DNA of 64,000 bases from Companilactobacillus sp. (GCF_022484265.1 NZ_JAKVLR010000001.1:1736001-1800000); one strand, 5' to 3'. Shown: positions 17,294 to 26,133, counted from the stretch's first letter. Program-made: numbers and translations. The notes: generated by a model not told the origin, from the letters alone.

Positions 17294-18258
17294 CGATTGA
17301 ATTTGTTAGATGGAACTTCCCAAGTAAGGCAATGAATTGATCCGCCGGTTGTTGATAACTTAGAAATATTGATGGGGATAACTTTTTTCGTAGTATATCT
17401 TTCCACAATTTTCATCGCTTGATGATCATTTTTTAAATTATATTGTGGAAAATAAATTGCATCTTTAGTTTCCAGCATGTTGATGTATAACCCTCTGGCT
17501 GATGCAATTTTTGAATCATATTGTCCCTTATCAGTGTACGAAGAAGGCAGTACGATAAATTTTATCTCTGGACATTCTTGAAGTATTTCATGTTCGACCT
17601 TCTTCCGAAATCCTGGCTCATAGCTAAAATCATTAATGAATAGTTTGTGCTTTGCAATGAACTTGACCATTCCATCACTGTGGCCAAGGATGTCACCAGG
17701 TTCTTTAGAGATGATAATAACGTGTTTAACGGATAGTTTATCTTTTAATTCGTCAATGATCTCAGATTTTGACCATTCACGATTATCAAGTAAGACTTGT
17801 TTAGTCAAGATGATTGTATCGCCGCCATTCCATTGGACATTGCCACCATCTAAAACTAAATTAGATTTGTCGAAGCGATAACGTCTTTTTAAAAATTTGT
17901 TGAAACGGCGATTGAGGTATTTGCTGTCTGACTTTGGCAAGTAGTTAGGTGAATATTTGAATTTGACCATCTTTGAAGTGATGACTGGTGCAACGTCACG
18001 GATCCAAATGTCAGGATAGTAAAAATTTGTCGTCGTGAAATCTGCATTCTCATAAGTTAGGCTAGTGAAATGGTCCGATGATGACGCAGATATTTGCAAA
18101 TCTTGATTGAATTTCTCAATGACGTCTGAATAGTGCAGATAATATGTATCTTTCGGGTCAGGCAAACTAGCGTAAATTGTTGTTGCGGAAGCAACATTTG
18201 CTCCCGTTGAAAATAATGTAAATCCTATTAGTAAACTTGCGATAATTACTTTTTTCAT
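17290..18258 (-). CDS. Secreted agmatine deiminase / peptidyl-arginine deiminase family protein
   Basis: 322 residues; ATG at 18258 lies nine bases behind GAGG (an in-frame GTG two codons upstream is too close). The family (PF04371-type) is recognised by WIRDVAPV, DGGNVQWNG, GHSDGMVKF and the C-terminal GGSIHC with catalytic Cys310. Unusually for agmatine deiminases, it starts with a clear signal peptide (KKVIIASLLIGFTLFSTGA, cleavage near ASA-TT), so the enzyme should be exported, as in the Porphyromonas-type PAD. Candidate substrates are agmatine or peptide arginine outside the cell. No putrescine carbamoyltransferase or agmatine antiporter is nearby, so the standard agmatine pathway is not supported here. 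Confidence 0.82.
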   Translation of the reverse strand: MKKVIIASLLIGFTLFSTGANVASATTIYASLPDPKDTYYLHYSDVIEKFNQDLQISASSSDHFTSLTYENADFTTTNFYYPDIWIRDVAPVITSKMVKFKYSPNYLPKSDSKYLNRRFNKFLKRRYRFDKSNLVLDGGNVQWNGGDTIILTKQVLLDNREWSKSEIIDELKDKLSVKHVIIISKEPGDILGHSDGMVKFIAKHKLFINDFSYEPGFRKKVEHEILQECPEIKFIVLPSSYTDKGQYDSKIASARGLYINMLETKDAIYFPQYNLKNDHQAMKIVERYTTKKVIPINISKLSTTGGSIHCLTWEVPSNKFNR

Positions 18259-18446
18259 ACTCACATTCCTCGTTTCGAGAAGAGTATAACAGCAGCTTTT
18301 CTATATATATTTAATAAAAAATATAAAGCCGAGTTGACGGGATAAATTCATTATTGACAGAGTTTGGATATATTTAAAATAATTATTGAATAGTTATTCT
18401 TATTGGATTTATATTAGCTTTATCAAAAGTACGGAGGATTTGGGAA

Positions 18447-18674
18447 ATGGTCAAGATTGTCGAACTTAGAAAGTTAGGAAATGATTTAGTTTTGACAGCT
18501 CCATCCGATATGAATGATAAGGTTGGGGAAAAATATCTAGTTAATACAGATGTTAACGGGGTTATTACATATGAACCCAGTCATCATAAAAATATCTTTT
18601 CGGATCCAGAGTGGAGAGATTACGACTATCAAAAAGCTATGCGAGAAGATCCAGAGTTGAGAAATTTATTTTAA
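18447..18674 (+). CDS. Orphan PemI/MazE-like antitoxin
   Basis: 75 residues; GGAGG precedes the ATG. The N-terminus MVKIVELRKLGNDLVLTAPS matches the AbrB/MazE-type swapped-hairpin DNA-binding domain of lactobacillar PemI-like antitoxins; the acidic, aromatic C-terminus is of the kind that wraps around a MazF/PemK toxin. No toxin gene follows: a terminator begins 17 bases after the stop and the next gene is on the other strand. It may be a solitary remnant, a regulator, or an antitoxin against a toxin elsewhere. Confidence 0.6.
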   Translation: MVKIVELRKLGNDLVLTAPSDMNDKVGEKYLVNTDVNGVITYEPSHHKNIFSDPEWRDYDYQKAMREDPELRNLF

Positions 18675-18690
18675 CAGCGAAAATCTAAAA

Positions 18691-18726
18691 AAGCTGCAGA
18701 CCATTTCTGATCTGCAGCTTATTTTT
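18691..18726. terminator. Bidirectional terminator
   Basis: AAGCTGCAGA pairs with TCTGCAGCTT; T-rich tails follow on both strands, serving the antitoxin gene and the GPH symporter gene. Confidence 0.85.
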
Positions 18727-20050
18727 AATTCGTATTCTTTTTAATTGCGGTATTGATCTTAGTTTCGTTATAAAGCAATAAGACTAAGAACATGATTACG
18801 TAAAGTGCTAAAGGGATTAGTGCGTAATTTAAATTAATGGCAGAAATGGCATTGGCACTTTGGGCTTGGTTGGATGAGTATCCAGAAACATCTAAGGAAC
18901 CGGCGGTGATCAGGCCACCTAATCCGAGTCCCAGGTTTACTCCAAAGTCATCTGTTGATGCTAAGACACCTTCAGCTTGAATTCCCATCGAAGTCCCGTA
19001 TCGAATCGTATCGGCAATCATGATCGAAACTAGTCCGATGATGAAGCCGTTACCGATCGAGTTGATGAAGACTCCGGTAAATATCGTTGGGATGTGCTCG
19101 GTGTAAGCCCCAATTGAGATGATGACTTGTCCGATAAATCCGGTAACGATTCCTAGCAACATAGTATTCTTTTTGCCGAGTTTAGCAGAGACGAAGTAAA
19201 TGGCGACGACACCGATAAGGGCGGTGAATGTGAAACCATTTGCCCAAGATACTAAATTTTCGTCTTTTATGACGTATTTGAAGTAATAAATAGTTGTTTG
19301 ATTTTTAATTGACGTCGTTAACCAATATAAAAAGATCACAACTGAGATGACCATCCAAGGCTTGTTCTGCTTTAACATATTCCAAACGCTTTTGACAGGT
19401 TGATGACTGATAGTTTTATCGGTGAACCGCTCTCTGACGTGGAAGAAGGTGTTCAAGATCAAGGCTAAGGAAATTATCCCAAAAAGGATTATCGTTCCTA
19501 AGAAGCCCTTTTGTTGGTCGCCACGACCAAACAGAGCAACTAAGGGAATGGTGAATGTTCCGACGATGATCTGTACAGAAGAGCCAAAGAATTGTCTGAT
19601 AACTCCAAGCAAAGTTGTTTCCTGCTCGTTATCGGTCATAGTTGGCAAAATCGACGTAATTGGCAAATTAACGGCAGTGTAAAGAAAGCCCAGAGCTAAG
19701 TAAGTTACATAAGCCCAGACTAATTTTCCACTATGCGGTAAAAAGTTTGGCGTAACAAAAGTCAAAATGGCAAAGATGACATAAGGGAAGGCATACCAAA
19801 GAAAGAAGGGACGGCTTTTGCCCCATTTCGAATGGGTGTTATCGATCATGACACCGATGATCAGACTTTCAAAAACGTCAGCGACTCGAGCGACCACAAA
19901 CAGGACCGCTACTTCGCTAGCTGTTAATCCAAAAACATCCGTGTAAAAGAAAAGCAGATAAGTAGTCATCATTTGGAAAACTAGATTATCTGCGGCATCA
20001 CTTAAACCATAACTGATACGTTCAGTTAGAGAAGTGCGCCATCTGTTCAT
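18725..20050 (-). CDS. GPH-family sugar:cation symporter
   Basis: 441 residues with about 12 predicted membrane segments. The GPH family is recognised by the N-terminus ERISYGLSDAADNLVFQ and the loop DNTHSKWGKSRPF. Unlike LacS it has no C-terminal IIA-like domain, so direct HPr-dependent control is not expected. The substrate is unknown (glycoside, pentoside or hexuronide in the family). The start is three bases after the stop of the yagU-like gene, so both are in one operon. No glycosidase is adjacent. Confidence 0.85.
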   Translation of the reverse strand: MNRWRTSLTERISYGLSDAADNLVFQMMTTYLLFFYTDVFGLTASEVAVLFVVARVADVFESLIIGVMIDNTHSKWGKSRPFFLWYAFPYVIFAILTFVTPNFLPHSGKLVWAYVTYLALGFLYTAVNLPITSILPTMTDNEQETTLLGVIRQFFGSSVQIIVGTFTIPLVALFGRGDQQKGFLGTIILFGIISLALILNTFFHVRERFTDKTISHQPVKSVWNMLKQNKPWMVISVVIFLYWLTTSIKNQTTIYYFKYVIKDENLVSWANGFTFTALIGVVAIYFVSAKLGKKNTMLLGIVTGFIGQVIISIGAYTEHIPTIFTGVFINSIGNGFIIGLVSIMIADTIRYGTSMGIQAEGVLASTDDFGVNLGLGLGGLITAGSLDVSGYSSNQAQSANAISAINLNYALIPLALYVIMFLVLLLYNETKINTAIKKNTN

Positions 20051-20053
20051 GGG

Positions 20054-20566
20054 CTATTTCTTCTCTGTTAAACGACGGTAGATTTCATGTCCGACCAAAT
20101 CATTAGTCCACATCCAAGCAATGTGTCCTAGTGCTTCTGAGATGTGTTCTTCAGTAGGTTGATCCTTACCTGCAGGAACAGTACCCATATAAGGCATGAT
20201 TCCTAAGTGGAAAGCTACCCAAATAGCTAAGCCAAAAATCGTGCTAGAAGTACCTCTAAGATACTTTTTGTTCTCGAACAATACTTCATAAATGATTGCA
20301 AAAGAAGTTGAGAAACCAAAATGCATCAAATAGCTGACCCAAGGAAGTTGATGTCCAGAATAAGTATAAGTAGCATGTGTAACTTTTTCAGGGACACCGA
20401 ATTGTTGGAGCAATTTCTGTGGTGGGTTAGTAGAATCACGTTCCGCAGTACGTGGTGGTAGAATGTTTTCCCAGCCAAGTTTGACTAAACCAGAAAAGAT
20501 CCCCGCAGCTGTACCAGCAATAACAGCATCTTTTAAGTTAAGCTTTTGTTTCTTGTTCAAACGCAT
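20054..20566 (-). CDS. YagU family (DUF1440) membrane protein
   Basis: 170 residues; GAGGAGG lies 12 bases before the ATG. Features typical of YagU are the early GTAAGIFSGLVKLGWENILPP, the proline/arginine segment RTAERDSTNPP, and three or four hydrophobic segments with FHLGIMPYMG. In E. coli YagU has been linked to acid resistance; the biochemical role is unknown. It is the first gene of a two-gene operon with the GPH symporter. Confidence 0.85.
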   Translation of the reverse strand: MRLNKKQKLNLKDAVIAGTAAGIFSGLVKLGWENILPPRTAERDSTNPPQKLLQQFGVPEKVTHATYTYSGHQLPWVSYLMHFGFSTSFAIIYEVLFENKKYLRGTSSTIFGLAIWVAFHLGIMPYMGTVPAGKDQPTEEHISEALGHIAWMWTNDLVGHEIYRRLTEKK

Positions 20567-21079
20567 ATGATGAATACCTCCTCAACAGTATTTGGTTTCA
20601 TTATAGAACAAGCTTATTAATTAAGCCCGTCATTGATATTCAAATAAGACATAATTTCTTCACAATTTATTTAATTTTTATTCTCAGTTAGCTAACTGAT
20701 TATTCATAAAGTAACGTTATTCTTTATACATAGTCAAATAGCAAAGAGGTGACCGGATGGATCAAGGCTTTCTTCAAAATTAATCCCTAAACACATTTTT
20801 TCATAAATTACTTACACAACTTATTAAATATAAATAATCCCTAAATTTGAATAATATTCCCCCCCTATAAATATTACTCAACCCCTAAATTAAATATATA
20901 ACCCCATATATATTAAGTAACGTCCACCTGTCAGTGGGCGTTTTTATTTTGCAAAAAAGAGAAAATATATTAAAAAATATTAATTTATTCAAAAATTTTG
21001 AAAAATATTTTGTTTTTTGAAAGTCCAATACCAGCAAACGATTCAGCCGGATTACGGGTGATTTATAATAAAAACACCA
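20567..21079. other. Intergenic region with palindrome and possible short transcript
   Basis: Holds a perfect 16-bp palindrome TCAGTTAGCTAACTGA (20684-20699), a weak promoter-like pair (TTCATA, 17 bases, TATACA), then AAAGAGGTG followed by an 8-codon ORF (20757-20783, MDQGFLQN). After that comes very AT-rich DNA with three CCCTAAA repeats and a C tract, and a terminator at 20921-20948 (CGTCCAC/GTGGGCG plus T run). No longer gene was found. A short regulatory transcript or a decayed gene are both possible. Confidence 0.35.
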
Positions 21080-21108
21080 TTGACAAAATATAATTAAGGA
21101 TTTAATTT
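21080..21108 (+). promoter_or_regulatory. Promoter of the T-box operon
   Basis: TTGACA (21080-21085), a 17-base spacer, then TAATTT (21103-21108). It lies about 20 bases before the T-box Stem I. Confidence 0.6.
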
Positions 21109-21128
21109 ATTAAACATAATTTAATAAC

Positions 21129-21395
21129 ATTAAATACGTTGATGAGAAGAGTAGGTTACTCAGTAGATACAAAGCGATCGTCGTTAGTGAAAGGGCGAAA
21201 TCAAACCGTAACTGAAGATGAGCTCGGAGTTTTTAGGCAAGCAGTGCAAGCTGTCAGCCCGTTTGGATGCGATACTATCCTAGACATCAATAGGTGTTGA
21301 AGAGTTATAGGCAGCAATGTCTGTAAAAATAACGGGTGGTACCACGAAGGCTTTCGTCCTGTGCATTAATTTGCGCAGGGCGGAGGTCTTTTTTT
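21129..21395 (+). promoter_or_regulatory. T-box leader (tRNA-responsive) before the MmgE/PrpD operon
   Basis: Stem I begins near GATGAGAAGAGTAGG. The T-box proper GGGTGGTACCACG lies at 21334-21346 and is followed by a terminator (TTTCGTCCTGTGC with GCGCAGGGCGGAG, then eight T). The specifier loop, bounded by GGTTAC/GTAAC above and GAG/CTC below, reads GAAGATGAG on its 3' side; the specifier is GAT (Asp) or ATG (Met) depending on register. Uncharged cognate tRNA should allow read-through, so the operon is expected to respond to shortage of one amino acid. Confidence 0.92.
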
Positions 21396-21431
21396 TACAA
21401 AATTCTCACTGGGACAAAGGAGGAGATTATT

Positions 21432-22757
21432 ATCGCAAACAATACTGATATCGTAAGTAAATTATTATTAACTCAATCAACTGAAGCAGAACGGGAACAA
21501 CTTTTTCCAATTGCTCGAAGGGCTTTGATCGATTATCTGGGCTGTTACTCGTTAGCCTTAAACGAAAAAGCTGTTATCAATTTAGCGAAGACTTTGCAGA
21601 TCAATCAAACAACATCTGATCTGGAGGCCAATCGTCCAGCATCTCAACTAGCATTGTTCAATGGATTCACTGCACATTATTTAGACATCGATGATGTTCA
21701 AGCAAATTTTCGGGGACATCCTAGTGCGGTGATTTATTCAGCATTATTAGCTATCAGCGATTCATCTGATAAAATTTCGGATCTCCTCTGGGCTTATGTT
21801 CAAGGTGTTGAGTTAGCTGGAAAGCTTGGGCGAATCCTTAATCCAGTACACGCTGGCAATGGGTGGCATTCAACTGGGACGATCGGGACTATTGCGGCTG
21901 CCGCAGCAGTCGGCGTTTATAAAAAAGTTGATGTGAAAAAACTTTCGCAGATCATCTCGCTAGCTACTACGCAGGCTTCTGGACAAATAGCGCAAGAGGG
22001 AAGCGATGGGAAACCTTTGAATGCCGGCTTTGCAGCCAGAAACGCAGTCACCGCCTATGAGCTGATTGAAACTGGATTAACTGCAAACGATGATCCGTTT
22101 GATTCAGTCAACGGTTGGACTGCAGTTATTACCGATGAATATTTTGTTATTAATGATTTGATCGATGATTGGCTAAAACCAGCAGAGATTCTTAATCCGG
22201 GACTCTGGTTTAAAGAACGTCCGATTTGTTCAGCCGCATTGTCTGGATATAACGCAGCAAAAAAAGCCTGGCAAGCAGGTGTTCGCTTTTCTGAGTGCGA
22301 CCAGATAATTTGTCACTATCCACGATCAGGCGATTTGGCCTTGAAACAAACTAATCCTCAAAGTGGGATGGCGGGAAAGTTTTCGATCGAGTACATTGTA
22401 TGGCTAGTTCTAAATCGAGGAGACGTTGAAAATAGCGACTTCTTCAATCGTCCGGTAGATGAACGATTCACGGAATCAGTTGGAAAAATCAAACGCGTGC
22501 ATGATTTGCAGGTGTCTGATCGAAACAAACGCCCAATTGAAATTGAAATCGTCCAAGGAAATGAACATCAATTTTTTAAAGTGGAGATTCCGCATGGTTC
22601 TCCAGAGGATCCTTTGACTGATCACGAAATTGTTAAAAAAGCTGTTGCTGGACTCGGTGGACCAATTATTGAAATTCTAAGTAAATTGACCGATACAAAA
22701 GGATATCTTCAAGAATTAGGCAATCTGTGGCAAATCGATCTAAGGAGGTTTTCCTAA
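21432..22757 (+). CDS. MmgE/PrpD family protein with apparent ATC start
   Basis: About 441 residues. A longer frame runs back into the T-box, but the AAAGGAGG at 21417-21424 is eight bases before ATC-GCA-AAC; one base change would give ATG-GCA-AAC. No ATG, GTG or TTG occurs in frame before a conserved part of the protein, so ATC (21432) is the best start. The family is shown by DIDDVQANFRGHPSAVIY, the histidine segment NGWHSTGTIG and GSDGKPLNAGFAARNA. Members include 2-methylcitrate dehydratase, cis-aconitate decarboxylase and iminodisuccinate epimerase. The methylcitrate cycle genes are absent; a lyase and an amino-acid ABC transporter follow, so an epimerase or dehydratase acting on an aspartate-like substrate is inferred. 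Confidence 0.82.
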   Translation: MANNTDIVSKLLLTQSTEAEREQLFPIARRALIDYLGCYSLALNEKAVINLAKTLQINQTTSDLEANRPASQLALFNGFTAHYLDIDDVQANFRGHPSAVIYSALLAISDSSDKISDLLWAYVQGVELAGKLGRILNPVHAGNGWHSTGTIGTIAAAAAVGVYKKVDVKKLSQIISLATTQASGQIAQEGSDGKPLNAGFAARNAVTAYELIETGLTANDDPFDSVNGWTAVITDEYFVINDLIDDWLKPAEILNPGLWFKERPICSAALSGYNAAKKAWQAGVRFSECDQIICHYPRSGDLALKQTNPQSGMAGKFSIEYIVWLVLNRGDVENSDFFNRPVDERFTESVGKIKRVHDLQVSDRNKRPIEIEIVQGNEHQFFKVEIPHGSPEDPLTDHEIVKKAVAGLGGPIIEILSKLTDTKGYLQELGNLWQIDLRRFS

Positions 22758-23290
22758 TGGATTTTTCGCGAGTGACTGATTTTAAGGATATTCAACAATT
22801 AACTAATTTATTGCACCGGGCTTATCAAGCTGATGAAAAATTGCAGATTCATTTTAAAGCTGCCAATATCACGGACGAACAAGTCCGACAGCATGTTCAG
22901 ACAACCCCAACATTCGCAATAAAAAGCAACGACCGAATCGTTGCTACAGCATCGGTTCGCTTACCTTGGTCCACTAATCCAGGACCCTTTGACCTGCCGC
23001 ACCTAGGTTGGATTGCGACCGATCCCGAGTTTCAACATCAGGGATTAGCCAAAAAAATTATTCAGTTTGTCATCGACGATTTTGCCATTCAACAGTTGTC
23101 AGCTCCGGCAATCAGTTTAGGAACTGCGGTGGAGCATCCTTGGCTACAAGCTGCTTATCGATCATTAGGATTTAAGCAGGTCGATACGGTCCGAATGTTT
23201 AGCGACCATCAAACAGTGTTTATGATCAAGGTTCTTAATGATCAAGCTATCAAAACAGTTAACGATACATATTTACAGTCAGTAATTTAA
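22757..23290 (+). CDS. GNAT-family N-acetyltransferase
   Basis: 177 residues. ATG at 22757 shares a base with the TAA of the previous gene and lies eight bases after AAGGAGG. The GNAT acetyl-CoA site is recognisable in WIATDPEFQHQGLAKKIIQF, with a following beta strand and GTAVEHPWLQAAYRSLGFKQ. GNAT proteins acetylate amines; the substrate here is unknown. Translational coupling to the MmgE/PrpD gene suggests a role in the same pathway, for example modifying the transported compound or its product. Confidence 0.85.
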   Translation: MDFSRVTDFKDIQQLTNLLHRAYQADEKLQIHFKAANITDEQVRQHVQTTPTFAIKSNDRIVATASVRLPWSTNPGPFDLPHLGWIATDPEFQHQGLAKKIIQFVIDDFAIQQLSAPAISLGTAVEHPWLQAAYRSLGFKQVDTVRMFSDHQTVFMIKVLNDQAIKTVNDTYLQSVI

Positions 23291-23309
23291 AAACAATGAG
23301 GTGAAATCT

Positions 23310-24053
23310 ATGAATTTTGATTGGAGCTACTTTTTTACATTATTTGGGCATTTATCAGGATATATCCCGATCACATTAGCGATGGCAGTTGGAGCAATGG
23401 CCTTGGCAATCGTACTAGGCGGTATTTTGACATCATTTCAATTGTCTAATTTTAAACCACTGAAATACTTTGCTAATGTTTATATTTCACTGTTTCGTGG
23501 AATGCCAACATTAGTACAGCTATTTTTGATTTTTTACGGATTGCCACAGCTTTTCCCTTCATTAAGAGGGATGCCCGCAGTCGGAGCTGCCATATTTGGA
23601 TTAGGTTTTAAAGAAGCTTCATATTTAGCAGAAATTTTTCGAGCAGCAGCTACTTCAGTTGACCACGGGCAAATTGAAGCGGGACAAGCACTTAACATCT
23701 CTCGTCCAAAATTGTTTTTCCACGTAGTTTTGCCACAGGCGACAATCAACGCGCTGCCAGCAACAGGAAATACCTTTGTTAGTTTGCTGAAAGAGACATC
23801 TTTAGCCTTTACCTTAGGACTGACGGAATTATTCGGCGATGGAAAGATGTTAGCTGGAGAATCATTTAAGTATTTTGAAACTTATTTAGCAGTAGGCCTG
23901 ATGTACTGGGCTCTGATCGTAATTTATACCTGGATTCAAAATCGCGTCGAAGTTTCATTAAGTCGACCATACAGGAGGGATCTCAATGTCATTCATCGAA
24001 GTAAACGATTTATCAGTAACGATTTCAAAGAAACCAGTCTTGAAACACATTAA
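23310..24053 (+). CDS. Amino-acid ABC transporter permease
   Basis: About 247 residues; ATG at 23310 lies eight bases behind GAGG, and the in-frame GTG three codons upstream overlaps that site. HisM/GlnP type: N-terminal FRGMPTLVQLFLIFYG and the EAA-loop-like segment EAGQALNISRPKLFFHVVLP. About five membrane segments. The last 68 bases overlap the ATPase gene. It is the only permease in this operon, so it probably works as a homodimer. Confidence 0.9.
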   Translation: MNFDWSYFFTLFGHLSGYIPITLAMAVGAMALAIVLGGILTSFQLSNFKPLKYFANVYISLFRGMPTLVQLFLIFYGLPQLFPSLRGMPAVGAAIFGLGFKEASYLAEIFRAAATSVDHGQIEAGQALNISRPKLFFHVVLPQATINALPATGNTFVSLLKETSLAFTLGLTELFGDGKMLAGESFKYFETYLAVGLMYWALIVIYTWIQNRVEVSLSRPYRRDLNVIHRSKRFISNDFKETSLETH

Positions 24054-24726
24054 TTTGCAGGTTGAAGAAGGAACGGTCACGGCATTTGTAGGTCCCAGTG
24101 GCTCAGGAAAAACAACTCTATTGAGAACGCTCAATTTATTGCAAGAACCTAGCGACGGGGCAGTCTCAATTGCCGGCATTACAGCTGAAGCAAAAAATAT
24201 TACTAAGAAAAAGATTCAGTTGTTACGCCAAAATTCAGCCATGGTATTTCAACAATTTAACTTATTTAAAAATATGACCGTCAGACAAAACGTCGTTTCA
24301 CCATTAGTTTTTAATGGTTTAGCCTCAAAGAAAGAAGCTGAAAAACGAGCTGAAAAAGTTATCCAACAAGTTGGTCTACAAGAGGTCATCGACCAGTATC
24401 CAGTTACTTTATCTGGGGGACAGCAACAACGTGTTTCAATAGCTAGAGCAATTGCCGTCAAACCAAAAGTGATCTTATTGGACGAACCGACCTCAGCACT
24501 TGATCCCGAATTGGTCGAAAGCGTCTTAAAGACAATTGCCGCTTTAGCGTCTCAACATATCACCATGGTTTTGGTGACTCACGAAATGGAATTTGCTCGT
24601 CAAATCGCTGATAATGCCGTTTTTATTGAAGATGGTCAGATCGTTGACCAAGGACCGGCTAAGGATATTTTGTCAGGCGAAGGGAATGGACGGATCAGTT
24701 CATTCGTAAATTCATTAGCATCATAA
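23986..24726 (+). CDS. Amino-acid ABC transporter ATP-binding protein
   Basis: 246 residues. ATG at 23986 sits six bases behind AGGAGGG inside the end of the permease gene. Walker A GPSGSGKTT, Q-loop VFQQFNLF, signature LSGGQQQR and Walker B VILLDEPTSALDPE are all present. GlnQ/HisP-type polar amino-acid importer subunit that powers uptake together with the permease at 23310 and the lipoprotein at 26146. Confidence 0.93.
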   Translation: MSFIEVNDLSVTISKKPVLKHINLQVEEGTVTAFVGPSGSGKTTLLRTLNLLQEPSDGAVSIAGITAEAKNITKKKIQLLRQNSAMVFQQFNLFKNMTVRQNVVSPLVFNGLASKKEAEKRAEKVIQQVGLQEVIDQYPVTLSGGQQQRVSIARAIAVKPKVILLDEPTSALDPELVESVLKTIAALASQHITMVLVTHEMEFARQIADNAVFIEDGQIVDQGPAKDILSGEGNGRISSFVNSLAS

Positions 24727-24753
24727 TTTTTTAATAGAGAAAGTAGGGATCAA

Positions 24754-26133
24754 ATGACTGACGTATTGGATTCACAATTATTACAAAATAATTTTAGTAC
24801 TGAAAAAATGCGTTCGATTTGGAACGACAACAATAAAATCACTCAACAATTAAAGATCGAAGCCGCGTTATCAAAAATTGAAGGACAGTTACAAGTGATC
24901 CCGCAATCTGCAGCCGATAAGATAGTTGCACAAGCAAAGATTGAAAACTTTGACATTGAAGAGTTAGCAAAAGAAAGTGCTAAAAAGAGACACTCACTGA
25001 TTGCTTTGATCAATCACTTGCAAGCATTGGCAGGACCTGAGGCCGGGGAGTTCGTTCATTATGGAGCTACTACCCAGGACATCGTTGATACTGGAACCAT
25101 GCTGCAAACTAAACAAGCTTATGAATTGTTGCGAGAACATGGAAGACAGCTAATAAAAACGTTAAAATATCAGACTCAGCGATATCGTTCGACCTTGATG
25201 ATTGGACGAACTCATGGGATTCAAGCTATTCCTATCACCTTTGGATTTAAATTAGCTATCTGGCTTGATGAGTTGATCCGGGATCAAAAGAGACTAGATC
25301 AATTAGCTGAGGAAGATATCTTTGTTGGAAGTTTAAATGGTGCCGTGGGAACATATGCTGCTTTTGGTCCTAAGGGACCGGAAATTGAAAGACTAGCCTT
25401 GGGTGAGATTGGTTTACAAGTTCCTAGTATTTCTTGGCAGCCATCGCGGGATCGCTTTTCGGAGTTTGCTTCAGTTTTAGGAATATATTCAGGAACTTTA
25501 GGAAAAATTGGGCATGAACTTTATAACTTAATGAGGACTGAGGTCAATGAAATTAATGAACCGTTTGTCAAAGGTGAAGTAGGATCATCGACTATGCCTC
25601 AAAAACGTAATCCAGCTCTGATCGAGGGATTAACTAGTTTGACTCAACCGATTTTTAAGGATGTTGGTCTAATGTTGGAATCAATGTTGATTGAGGGTGA
25701 GCGTGACGCCATTCATTGGCGAAATGAATGGGTAGTTTTACCAGAGATCACGAATTATCTAGACGCTCAGTTGACGAATGCTAACTATATTATTGAAGGT
25801 TTAAAAGTTAATGAACAGCAGATGTTTGATAATATTCAGCTTCAAAATGGTCTGCCATTTGCTGAAAGGATCATGTTCCAATTGGGCACTGTCGTTGGCA
25901 AGCAAACAGCACATAAATTGGTTTACGACAGTGCAATGGCCGCAATTGAACAGAATAAGAATTTTATTGATGTTTTATATTTAGAAAATGAAGTAAATTC
26001 GAATTTTTCAAAAGACGAAGTTATCGCTTGGACAGATGCCAAACAAGATATTGGCAGTATTGAAGAAAAAATCGATCAAGTCTTGCAAAAAACAGACAGC
26101 GTCTTTCAGACGACAGAAAATGTTCCAGCATAG
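24754..26133 (+). CDS. Fumarase/aspartase-superfamily lyase (adenylosuccinate-lyase-like)
   Basis: 459 residues. The superfamily signature GSSTMPQKRNP is at about residues 277-287 and contains the catalytic Ser loop; other conserved blocks are HYGATTQDIVDTG and IGRTHGIQAIP. The superfamily cleaves C-N or C-O bonds to release fumarate. PurB-type enzymes normally sit in purine operons; this copy is placed between an ATPase and a binding lipoprotein of an amino-acid importer. A specialised lyase splitting an N-(dicarboxyethyl) compound to fumarate plus an amine or amino acid, as in iminodisuccinate or EDDS lyases, is inferred. 3-carboxymuconate cycloisomerase-like activity is an alternative. Confidence 0.82.
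   Translation: MTDVLDSQLLQNNFSTEKMRSIWNDNNKITQQLKIEAALSKIEGQLQVIPQSAADKIVAQAKIENFDIEELAKESAKKRHSLIALINHLQALAGPEAGEFVHYGATTQDIVDTGTMLQTKQAYELLREHGRQLIKTLKYQTQRYRSTLMIGRTHGIQAIPITFGFKLAIWLDELIRDQKRLDQLAEEDIFVGSLNGAVGTYAAFGPKGPEIERLALGEIGLQVPSISWQPSRDRFSEFASVLGIYSGTLGKIGHELYNLMRTEVNEINEPFVKGEVGSSTMPQKRNPALIEGLTSLTQPIFKDVGLMLESMLIEGERDAIHWRNEWVVLPEITNYLDAQLTNANYIIEGLKVNEQQMFDNIQLQNGLPFAERIMFQLGTVVGKQTAHKLVYDSAMAAIEQNKNFIDVLYLENEVNSNFSKDEVIAWTDAKQDIGSIEEKIDQVLQKTDSVFQTTENVPA

Noticed and set aside
21336..21431. N-terminal extension of the MmgE/PrpD protein
   Set aside because: It is translated T-box and terminator sequence; the ribosome site lies downstream of it.
24754..26133. Housekeeping adenylosuccinate lyase (purB)
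   Set aside because: Not fully excluded, but the position inside an amino-acid importer operon under a T-box is unlike purine operons; left as a family-level call.
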